The notes under the pieces: model-generated | Databases searched by the model: none | What the model was told of the DNA's origin: nothing | What the model saw: the letters and a program-made list of their open reading frames with translations, nothing else | Shown here: in pieces, positions 52,536 to 60,259 of the stretch | Position numbering within the stretch: the first letter of the stretch is position 1 | Layout: each line of letters opens with the position of its first letter | Made by a program: the position numbers and the translations under genes | NCBI GenBank assembly: GCA_902760865.1 | Contig: CACWID010000005.1 | Coordinates: forward strand, 1-64,000 | Length of the DNA: 64,000 bases | Source: an uncultured Bacteroidales bacterium | GTDB taxonomy: Bacteria; Bacteroidota; Bacteroidia; Bacteroidales; Muribaculaceae | Direction of reading: 5' to 3'

Positions 52536-54317
52536 TTAGTCATTACCGTCTCCCTGACGAAAAAGATGGGTGAAGTGTTTGTTGTAGAGTTCTGACAAGC
52601 CTTTGCGGTTGTCAATGGCCTCGCCCACGACGAGCATCGTGGTCAATGTGAGGTTATTGTCATGGACAATCCGGGCCAGGTCTTTTAACACACCACGATA
52701 GATGCGCTGGTCGGGCCAGGTGAGGTGGTAACAGGCAGCGACGGGCGTGTCCTCTGGGTACTCCATGAGCAATTCACGCTGCACGTCATCTACGATGGCG
52801 GCACTGAGGAAAATACACATCGTGCTTTGGCTCTTGGCCAGCAGATGCAGTTGTTCCTTCTCGGGCATGGGCGTGCGGCCCTCGCCGCGGGTGAGGATGA
52901 TGGTCTGTGTGCGCTCGGGGATGGTAAACTGGCTGCGCAACTCGGCAGCTGCTGCCAGGAACGACGAGATGCCCGGCGTGATGTGGTAATGCATATTGTG
53001 CTGGTCAAAGAAGGCCATCTGCTCCTGTATTGCCCCGAAGATGCACGGGTCGCCAGTGTGCAGGCGCACGATGAATTTTCCTTTGTCATAGAACTCCTTC
53101 ATCAAGGCGCACTGCTCCTCCAGGTTCATGCCCGCCGAACTGCGAACGACGGCACCGGGCTTGGCGCACAGGGTCAGCTCACGCGGCACGAGAGAACCCG
53201 CATAGAGAATCAGGTCAGCGCATTCCAGCATTTTACGGCCTCGCACCGATACCAAATCGGGATCACCGGGGCCAGCGCCCACTATCTCGATGTGCCCCTG
53301 CTGGTCGCGCAGGTAGCGATGGTCGATGGCCAAAGCAACGGTAAAATTCTTGCCTTTGATTTTGGGAACAATCAGTTTGCCGTGATTGGAGCCCAGAATG
53401 GCTGCGGCCTCACACACGCTGGGCGTGCCCACGTGCTTGGCCACCGTTTCGCTCGGATTGGGTACATCGACGGCAGCCAGTTGCTCGGCCGTAAAGAATT
53501 CGACCTCTTCGTCATAGCCATCTTTTAATAGCTGCACAAACGGCTCGTCGGCCTTGACGTCAATCGTGCAGTATCGGCAAGCGCAGGGCAGGATACCCCA
53601 TTCAGCCAAGGCCTCGTCCATCTGGTCATAGATAAACTTGTAATCGTCTGGGTGATGAGCCAAACCAAAGCCGATAGTGCCGACCATAGGCACAAAATGC
53701 AATGACAACATGCCTTCGGGAGCATAGCGACGGAAGGGTGTGACCATGATAAGCAAACGGTATTTCTTGGGGTCTGCCTCGCTCAGGTCGTTGATGATGG
53801 TGACGTGACCGGGAAGGGTCTTTTCCAGATAGTCGGTACCCTCGTCACGCACCTCCATGAACAAAGCCGTGGGTTTGCGATTGACAAAGGCGAAGATGCA
53901 AGCATTCATGTCGTCCTCGCTGGCGATAGGCCAATCGAAGCGATCTTCGAGCGTATCGAGCGCCCACTGTCCCGCGTTGTCGCTCAGTGTCGTGATGACA
54001 GGATCAGCACCGAGTATCGCTGCCACGCGTCGCGTCAAGTCGTTGGCGCCGCCCACATGACCGGACAAAACCGAAATCACGTGGTTTCCCATGCCGTCCA
54101 CGCAGATGACTGCCGGATCGGTGTGCTTGTCCTCGATAAACGGAGCTATTGTGCGCACACAGATGCCCATGGCACCAATAAAGATGAAAGCATCATACTT
54201 GTTCCAGTATTTACCGACATCGGCACGGTTCATGGCTCGGGCCTGTAAATCCTGTTCAAGCGTGAGCGCCAATTTTATGCTCTCCTTGCTGATGTTAATA
54301 ACGGCTATCTTTTGCAT
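52536..54317 (-). CDS. cbiGF: CbiG-CbiF fusion (cobalt-precorrin-5A hydrolase / precorrin-4 C11-methyltransferase)
   Basis: A 593-residue fusion. The N-terminal part (about 1-340) is CbiG: DAFIFIGAMGICVRTIAPFI (about 44-63), VLSGHVGGANDLTRRVAAIL (about 83-102). The C-terminal part (from about 345) is CbiF/CobM: HIEIVGAGPGDPDLVSVRGR with the SAM-binding GAGPGDPDL, and RLHTGDPCIFGAIQEQM. Fusion places sequential ring-contraction steps in one chain. It overlaps cbiET by 13 bases. Confidence 0.92.
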   Translation of the reverse strand: MQKIAVINISKESIKLALTLEQDLQARAMNRADVGKYWNKYDAFIFIGAMGICVRTIAPFIEDKHTDPAVICVDGMGNHVISVLSGHVGGANDLTRRVAAILGADPVITTLSDNAGQWALDTLEDRFDWPIASEDDMNACIFAFVNRKPTALFMEVRDEGTDYLEKTLPGHVTIINDLSEADPKKYRLLIMVTPFRRYAPEGMLSLHFVPMVGTIGFGLAHHPDDYKFIYDQMDEALAEWGILPCACRYCTIDVKADEPFVQLLKDGYDEEVEFFTAEQLAAVDVPNPSETVAKHVGTPSVCEAAAILGSNHGKLIVPKIKGKNFTVALAIDHRYLRDQQGHIEIVGAGPGDPDLVSVRGRKMLECADLILYAGSLVPRELTLCAKPGAVVRSSAGMNLEEQCALMKEFYDKGKFIVRLHTGDPCIFGAIQEQMAFFDQHNMHYHITPGISSFLAAAAELRSQFTIPERTQTIILTRGEGRTPMPEKEQLHLLAKSQSTMCIFLSAAIVDDVQRELLMEYPEDTPVAACYHLTWPDQRIYRGVLKDLARIVHDNNLTLTTMLVVGEAIDNRKGLSELYNKHFTHLFRQGDGND

Positions 54318-55492
54318 TTCAGTATTTCTATCGGGTTATTGTCGTTCAGGATGATGCGTGTGGGCGGCTCTTGTGCCAAACCCAACTCGGCACACGCCTC
54401 GTTAAACAGTTGGTGGCTGTCGGTATGCACCATGGGCGAGGTGACGCTGTTCATCACGATGCAGCCGCCATCGGCCAACACGGTCAGCACGCGAGCCATG
54501 ATTTCCTTGAGGTGGCCGCCATGCCCGCCGATGAAAACGGCATCGGGACGCGGCAGGTTTTCAAGTTCGGCTTGGAGGAAGTCCCCGATGTGCCAACTGA
54601 TGCCCGGCGCGCCGAAGCGTCGGCAGTTCTCCTCGATCAAGGCCTCGCACTCGGGCCTGACCTCAAAGGTTTCAACGTGCAGGTGAGGGAACTGCAGCCG
54701 CGCCTCGATAGACACGCTGCCGGTGCAGAAACCGATGTCCCACAGGACTTTTTTCTGTGGCAATTCCAGGGCTTGCAGGGTCAGCAGGCGTATGGGAGCC
54801 TTGGTAATCATCTTCTCTCGGCCATCGAGCAACGCGAACTCGCTCTCGGGAATGCCGTAGTGCCTCGCCTTGGCATGGCCGCAAAGAATCAAACAATTAG
54901 GATAATCGAAATCACGCTCAGCAGCCTCCTCGAGCGAGCAGGTGGTGATACGTTCCTCATCAGGGTTGCCCAGATGCTCACCCACATGCATCATATAGCC
55001 GTCATAGCCATAGTCCAGCATCCTGCGGGCGATAGCGGCGGGCGTATGCTCACGGTCAGTCAACACACCGATTTTGCAGGCTCGGTCAATGAGCGCTCGG
55101 TCAAATTCGGGCCAAGGGCGTCCCGTCAATGAGACGATGCGCATGTCGTGATAGGGCATCACCAGGCGATGCGCCAGCATCTGCAACGAGTTGAAGGCGG
55201 GAAAGAGGATGATCTCGGCATCAGGCATCTTGCGCTTGATAGTATTGGCAAAGCCGAAAAACAACGGGTCACCGCTGGCAAACACAATCACCTCGTCATG
55301 ATACTGCTCGAAGACCGCATCCAGCGGCGTGGTGATGTCAATCCACTCTGCCCCTACCGGCAGATAGGGCGAGACAAGGCCATAATGGCGCTTGCCGCCC
55401 GAGAAAACGCGCCCTTTGCAGATGATACTGATCACCTCCGGCGGGAAATAAGGCCGCGGCGCGTCACTGATGCCTATCACATAAAACTTCAT
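54305..55492 (-). CDS. cbiET: CbiE-CbiT fusion (precorrin-6Y C5,15-methyltransferase, decarboxylating)
   Basis: A 395-residue CobL-type enzyme. The CbiE part (about 1-200) has ISDAPRPYFPPEVISIICKG and SGDPLFFGFANTIKR; the CbiT part (about 205-395) has the SAM-binding VLWDIGFCTGSVSIEARLQF (about 249-268), with FIGGHGGHLKEIMARVL further on. It methylates C5 and C15 and decarboxylates the acetate chain. Confidence 0.92.
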   Translation of the reverse strand: MKFYVIGISDAPRPYFPPEVISIICKGRVFSGGKRHYGLVSPYLPVGAEWIDITTPLDAVFEQYHDEVIVFASGDPLFFGFANTIKRKMPDAEIILFPAFNSLQMLAHRLVMPYHDMRIVSLTGRPWPEFDRALIDRACKIGVLTDREHTPAAIARRMLDYGYDGYMMHVGEHLGNPDEERITTCSLEEAAERDFDYPNCLILCGHAKARHYGIPESEFALLDGREKMITKAPIRLLTLQALELPQKKVLWDIGFCTGSVSIEARLQFPHLHVETFEVRPECEALIEENCRRFGAPGISWHIGDFLQAELENLPRPDAVFIGGHGGHLKEIMARVLTVLADGGCIVMNSVTSPMVHTDSHQLFNEACAELGLAQEPPTRIILNDNNPIEILKCKR

Positions 55493-55543
55493 CTTGATTT
55501 CTGATAATAAAAAACTTAGCGGCTTAGCGACTTAGCGTGAGGA

Positions 55544-56944
55544 TTAAAGGTCGCGACCGGGTTTGAGTTGTTCTGCATCGTCAAAGGTCAAGATGGCATT
55601 GCACAGGGTTGCTGCCAGGTTGCTGCCACCCTTGCGCCCCTCGACGATGATTTTGGGGATGTCCTTGAACGGCTTGACCATGTGCTTGGACTCGCGCACA
55701 TGAACAAAGCCCACAGGCGCAGCAATGATGCCTGCGGGATGGGCCTTGCCCTTGCGGATGAGGTCGCACAACTCCATCAATGCCGTCGGCGCATTGCCGA
55801 AGGCAAACAGCGCATCGGGGTGCTCCTCGACAGCCAGACGGATGCCCGCCTGGGTGCGGGTGATCCCCTGTCCAGCAGCCATCTCAGCGACGCGAGGGTC
55901 ACTCAAGTAGCACTTGGCCTCCACGCCGAGACGCGCCAAGGCACCCTTGCGGATGCCGCTGGTCACCATGGTCACGTCGGTCACAATGGTCTTGATTTCG
56001 CCCTTTGCTACCTTTTTATAGAGCATTTCTACCGCATGGTCATCGGTATAAAGTATCCGCTCCATTTCGAAGTCGGCCGTCGTGTGGATGGCATGCAGCA
56101 ACGCCCACTTGTGGTCAAGTGGTATATCCTTGTTACGCAGCTCGCTCTCAATGGTGCGAAACGACTCAATCATGATCTGCTGGCCGGGCTTGATGCCTTC
56201 ACCACCATGCTCGCGGTAATAGCCTCGAGGTGTGATGATGCGGCCGTTGCTAATATAGGACTGGGAGTTGCCGATGAGAATGACGGTGAACATATCCACC
56301 TCCTCGGGGTCAAACTCACCGAGCGTGGTCACTTTGATTTCCTGCTCGTCGCGACCCGCCTGACGGACGTAGCCTACAGGCGTCCCGGCCGAGCGCTGCT
56401 GCAGGAACAGTTCCACCAAGCGATAGAGCTGCCAGTAGCGGCCATTGGACTTGGGATTATAGATAGCCGTGACGAAGTCGCCCACGGCGGCGGCCTTGAT
56501 GCGGCGTTCAATCACCTCCCACGGGGTCATCAAGTCGCTCAGCGAAATGATGCACAGGTCATGGCCGATGGGAGAGCCCAACAACGAAGCGGCTTTCTGG
56601 AAGGCAGAGATGCCGGGCAACGATTCTATCTCCACATCAGAACCACGCTCCCGCTGCATTTCATACACCAGCGGCGTCATGCCGTAGATGCCAGCATCGC
56701 CCGAAGAAATGACCACGACGGTCTTGCCCTGCTCGGCCAGGTCAAAGGCCTGCTCGGCGCGCTCGCGTTCCCGCTTCATGCCCGTGTCGATGCACTCGCA
56801 GCCCTCCTTCACGTATTCTTGGATGAACTGGAAATAATACTTATAGCCCACAATGGCGTCTGCCGACCGCACTGCTTGAAGTACGGCGGGCGTGATATCT
56901 TCTTTACTGCCAGGCCCGATGCCTGCTACTATAATCTTACCCAT
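55544..56944 (-). CDS. cbiHC: CbiH-CbiC fusion (precorrin-3B C17-methyltransferase / precorrin-8X methylmutase)
   Basis: The ATG at 56944 (MGKIIVAGIGPGSKED) is used; the longer frame adds 21 residues overlapping the promoter. The CbiH part (about 1-245) has GIGPGSKEDITPA, SSGDAGIYGMTPLVYE and GIYNP-like AIYNPKSNGR. The CbiC part (about 260-466) has IHTTADFEMERILY, TDVTMVTSGIRKG and APVGFVHVRESK, with the His of the HTTAD segment as the catalytic residue. It has its own promoter (56953-56969). Confidence 0.92.
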   Translation of the reverse strand: MGKIIVAGIGPGSKEDITPAVLQAVRSADAIVGYKYYFQFIQEYVKEGCECIDTGMKRERERAEQAFDLAEQGKTVVVISSGDAGIYGMTPLVYEMQRERGSDVEIESLPGISAFQKAASLLGSPIGHDLCIISLSDLMTPWEVIERRIKAAAVGDFVTAIYNPKSNGRYWQLYRLVELFLQQRSAGTPVGYVRQAGRDEQEIKVTTLGEFDPEEVDMFTVILIGNSQSYISNGRIITPRGYYREHGGEGIKPGQQIMIESFRTIESELRNKDIPLDHKWALLHAIHTTADFEMERILYTDDHAVEMLYKKVAKGEIKTIVTDVTMVTSGIRKGALARLGVEAKCYLSDPRVAEMAAGQGITRTQAGIRLAVEEHPDALFAFGNAPTALMELCDLIRKGKAHPAGIIAAPVGFVHVRESKHMVKPFKDIPKIIVEGRKGGSNLAATLCNAILTFDDAEQLKPGRDL

Positions 56945-56952
56945 AACAGTCG

Positions 56953-57008
56953 CAAATTTAGCAAAAATAATAAAAAATGGAGGCACTGTCTCCCGACAAT
57001 CCTCCATT
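56953..57008 (-). terminator. Terminator of the second btuB and promoter of cbiHC
   Basis: On the minus strand a stem AATGGAGG with CCTCCATT (56976-57008) is followed by a T tract (to 56970), ending the receptor transcript. Within the next bases two overlapping -7 boxes, TATTTTTG (56962-56969) and TAAATTTG (56953-56960), precede cbiHC. Confidence 0.75.
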
Positions 57009-57024
57009 ATGGTAAATTATAAGG

Positions 57025-59091
57025 TTACTTGATTCTCAATTTCAGGCCAATCACGAGCATGCGTCCCGGAGAATACAGGGCATACTTGCGGTTGGATGAG
57101 TCGATGCGGCGGTCCACCTTGTCAAAGATGTTGTCAATGCCGATGCTCGGCTCCAGGTACAGATGTTTCAACCCGTCAAACGAATGGGTCGTGTTCAGGT
57201 TCCATACCCCATAGCCCGGGGCGTCCTCATAGTCGGGGTAGTAAGTCTTGGACTGCAGCCTGCCGTTGATGTTCACGTTCAGGCCGTAGTTGCCCCAACT
57301 GTGGAAATAGTTGGCAGCCACGGTGGCGGCATGGCGGATGCTGCGCTCCAGCGGTGTCCACTGGTCACCGCTGCAGGTGCGGGCATAGGTGTAAACGTAG
57401 TTGGCCGACAGGTTAAAGCCCCGGAACAGATTGGCCGAGACATTGACCTGCACGCCCTTGACGTCGCCCTTGTCGCTGTTCTTATAGAGCGAGTAGCGCT
57501 CAAGTTTCTGAGCCTGGTCCTCGGTCATCTCGGGGAATTCGGTCTGGAGCATAGCAAGTGAGGCAGCGTCCACATCGATGTTCTCCCTGATGACCATGTC
57601 GTTGATGCGGTTCATGAAGCCGGTCACGCTCACGGCAAGCATATTGCTGCGGTACTCGGCGTTGAGCGAAAAGTAGTTGCTCTTCTCGGGCTTGAGGTCC
57701 TTGTTGCCAAAGATGATCTGGGCCTTGCCGCGGTTGACAGAGAAATAATGGTAATACAGTTCATCGAGACCCGGCGCACGGAAGCCGGCCGAATAGGTGG
57801 CACGCAGGCGGAAGTTGCCCGGGGCATACATCAGCGTGGCCTTGGGCGTGAGGTGCCAGTTGAAGGTCTCGTGATAGGTCAGACGCAGGCCCACGGTGGC
57901 GGTCAAGCGGTCAAAGAACAGCATCTCATGCTGGGCAAAGGCGGCTGCCGTATAGGCGTTCTGGTTGATGTTGCCCGAGGTGGCGGTCAGGTAATCCTTG
58001 CGCCAGTCGGCACCCAGGATGGTGGTAGAGTTATTCATCAGCCCCAGGATGGCTTTCAGCTGGCCCTCCATCGAGCGCTGCTTTTTGGACTGCACATAGT
58101 CGTCGATGGCATAGGTTTTGGTGGCCACGTCATATTGCTTGCCGTAGCGGAAACGGTCAATGGTGAAGTCGGCCTGCAACGAATTGCGGCTCGTGAACTT
58201 GTAGATGCCGCCCACGTTCCAGCGCAGGCCCTTGTAGCGCATCTCGTAGTCGGTGCCGCCGGTGATGTCCTTGCGGGTATTGGGACGGTCAGTAATCTTG
58301 TAGGAGTAGTCGATGCCGGCATTGAGCGCCAGATGCTCGTTGGGAGCATAGGTAAACTTCTGGCCCACGAGGTTAGCACGATAGCCCGTGAAGAACGGGG
58401 CGATGGTGGGCTGTGTCTCGGTTTCAGAGCCCTTGACATACTCCACATCGTTGATGCGGTAACTGTCGGCTTGGTCGCGCGAAAACGAGGTATAGGAACC
58501 GAAGCCGTTCTTGTAGATGTCCAGGGTGATGTTTTCGGTCAATTGGCCATGGCCCGACACGCGGGTGTCGCTGGTCACACTCACCAAATCGCGAGTGGGC
58601 TGATCGGTGATGATGTTGATGACACCGGCGATGGCGTCAGAGCCGTAGAGCGACGATGCGGCACCGTCTAGCACCTCGATGCGCTTCACGCGCGCCATGT
58701 TGATGCGGTTCAGATCGACATTGTTCGAGATGTCGCCAGTCAGTTTCTGACCATTGATCAGTATCAGGATATACTTGTTTCCCAGTCCGTTGAGTCTCAA
58801 GAAGGTACCCATCGAGTTGGGGGCCATCGACACCTGCGGCATCATGCGGGTCAAGGCTCCGTCAAACGTGGTGATGCCTTGCTCCTTGATTTCCTGGCGG
58901 CTGAGCACATGGACGGGAGTGGCGGTGGATTTCAGGCGTTGGTGGTGACCCGATCCGGTCACGACCACAGGATTTAAGGTATAGGAGCGGCTCATCATCG
59001 ACGAGTCGCTGCGTTCCATCTTGTGGATTTGGGAAACAGCAGCACTCCAGGTGAGGAGTGCTACTGTAGCCAGTATGATTTTCTTAATCAC
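57025..59091 (-). CDS. btuB: TonB-dependent outer-membrane receptor, BtuB-like (second copy)
   Basis: A 688-residue receptor with a signal peptide (about 1-20), plug domain (about 40-160: NPVVVTGSGHHQRLKSTATP, ITTFDGALTRMMPQVSMAPN, LILINGQKLTGDISNNVDLN, SLYGSDAIAGVINIIT) and a beta-barrel ending in a terminal aromatic strand (MLVIGLKLRIK). The plug/barrel arrangement fits BtuB rather than the larger SusC type. It is 73 bases downstream of the CbiK lipoprotein gene, separated by a long palindrome. Confidence 0.88.
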   Translation of the reverse strand: MIKKIILATVALLTWSAAVSQIHKMERSDSSMMSRSYTLNPVVVTGSGHHQRLKSTATPVHVLSRQEIKEQGITTFDGALTRMMPQVSMAPNSMGTFLRLNGLGNKYILILINGQKLTGDISNNVDLNRINMARVKRIEVLDGAASSLYGSDAIAGVINIITDQPTRDLVSVTSDTRVSGHGQLTENITLDIYKNGFGSYTSFSRDQADSYRINDVEYVKGSETETQPTIAPFFTGYRANLVGQKFTYAPNEHLALNAGIDYSYKITDRPNTRKDITGGTDYEMRYKGLRWNVGGIYKFTSRNSLQADFTIDRFRYGKQYDVATKTYAIDDYVQSKKQRSMEGQLKAILGLMNNSTTILGADWRKDYLTATSGNINQNAYTAAAFAQHEMLFFDRLTATVGLRLTYHETFNWHLTPKATLMYAPGNFRLRATYSAGFRAPGLDELYYHYFSVNRGKAQIIFGNKDLKPEKSNYFSLNAEYRSNMLAVSVTGFMNRINDMVIRENIDVDAASLAMLQTEFPEMTEDQAQKLERYSLYKNSDKGDVKGVQVNVSANLFRGFNLSANYVYTYARTCSGDQWTPLERSIRHAATVAANYFHSWGNYGLNVNINGRLQSKTYYPDYEDAPGYGVWNLNTTHSFDGLKHLYLEPSIGIDNIFDKVDRRIDSSNRKYALYSPGRMLVIGLKLRIK

Positions 59092-59110
59092 TTCTTAGTT
59101 CTATTCTGTA

Positions 59111-59154
59111 AAGTCCTTAGGGTCTTTAAGGTACCTTAAGGACCCTAAGGACTT
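59111..59154. repeat. 44-base palindrome between cbiK and the second btuB
   Basis: AAGTCCTTAGGGTC at the left and GACCCTAAGGACTT at the right are perfect complements; the middle (TTTAAGGTACCTTAAG) is also self-complementary, with only one T-G wobble. It lacks a T tract and may act as an mRNA processing or stability element. Confidence 0.75.
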
Positions 59155-59164
59155 CATCGTTGGA

Positions 59165-60259
59165 TCACTCGGGATTCTTGCTGTGGTAGAAGTCGAGGGG
59201 ATCGCCATTGATAGCGTCACGGGTGTGGTTCATCCACACTTGACGGATGGTGGGGAGCTCGAGCAGACCCTTCTCGATCATGGTCGAGTTGTTGCACTCA
59301 TAACCCAGGTGATAGAAGTACATCTTCCAAGAGGTGTCCTCTACCTCGCCCTCGTCGTTGGGGGTGAACTTGGTGCCGTCCCAGTTATCATCATCGTCAC
59401 CGGCCATGTCGTTGTGACCGTGGTCACCGTCGATCGACATCAGCGGGTGGCAATAAACCTTACCGCTGGTGTAACCGGCAGCAACCATGCGCTCGTAGAC
59501 GTCGGTCTTGAAGTTGTCCATCATATCAACGGTGCCCACGAAGTAGTGGCTGTTGAACTGCTGGAGGGCCTCCTCGAGCTGAGTGTAGCGCACGTTGGCC
59601 TTGTAGGTATCATAGCTGTCGGGGTTACCGTGGCCCATAAAGGCAACAACACCCTCACCGGCCTGCTTGCTGTAGAGCTTGTTCAGCTCGGAGGCTACGA
59701 GGTTAATGTCAGCCTCAGCATCCTGCAACAGGGGCACACCAAGCTTGAGGTCAACAATCGACAGATACTTGTCGTTGATGTCGCCGTTGGCATTGTTGGC
59801 AAAGTCCTTGATGTAGTTGATCACGCGGGTATATTCCTCACCGGGAATCACCTGCAGCGATTGTACAACGATTTCCATGTACTCAACCTCGGCAAAGGCA
59901 TTGAGCCAGAAGGGAGGAGCATAGAAGTTGCGGGGATCAACATTCTCACCGGCAGCTGCACGGTTGATGCAGATGGCTGAGGAGAATGACAGGAACACGT
60001 CATAACCAGGGAAGGCCTGCTTGTAGGCGGCTACAGTGGCATCAAATGCGTTGTAGGCCTGCTCCCAGGTCGAGCCGAAGGCCACCAACAGGATAACCTT
60101 GTCGCTCTTCTTCTGAGACTTAACGGTCTGAGTAACGGCTTTCTGGTAAATGGTGTAGTTGTTCTCGATGGGATCGTCCTTGTCATCTTTGCAAGAGGTA
60201 AAGCCCATCGTCAGACAGATTGCCAGCATGGCAATCAATAAAGATTTAATCTTCATCAT
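59165..60259 (-). CDS. cbiK: CbiK-type cobaltochelatase lipoprotein
   Basis: A 364-residue protein. A signal sequence ends GFTSCKDD with the lipidated Cys at about 23. The mature part is CbiK-like: VILLVAFGSTWEQAYNAFDA (about 55-74), a metal-binding His in AFMGHGNPDSYD (about 204-215), and CHPLMSIDGDHGHNDMAGDD (about 266-285). CbiK inserts cobalt into sirohydrochlorin and is normally cytoplasmic; a lipoprotein form would act in the periplasm or outer membrane. It starts within 14 bases of the first btuB stop. Confidence 0.85.
   Translation of the reverse strand: MMKIKSLLIAMLAICLTMGFTSCKDDKDDPIENNYTIYQKAVTQTVKSQKKSDKVILLVAFGSTWEQAYNAFDATVAAYKQAFPGYDVFLSFSSAICINRAAAGENVDPRNFYAPPFWLNAFAEVEYMEIVVQSLQVIPGEEYTRVINYIKDFANNANGDINDKYLSIVDLKLGVPLLQDAEADINLVASELNKLYSKQAGEGVVAFMGHGNPDSYDTYKANVRYTQLEEALQQFNSHYFVGTVDMMDNFKTDVYERMVAAGYTSGKVYCHPLMSIDGDHGHNDMAGDDDDNWDGTKFTPNDEGEVEDTSWKMYFYHLGYECNNSTMIEKGLLELPTIRQVWMNHTRDAINGDPLDFYHSKNPE

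Noticed and set aside
55568-57022. Long plus-strand frame antisense to cbiHC
   Set aside because: The minus strand encodes a recognisable CbiH-CbiC fusion; the antisense frame is a by-product of its GC-rich codon use. The same applies to the frames opposite btuF (47625-48668), the second btuB (57748-58671) and the first btuB (60375-61520).
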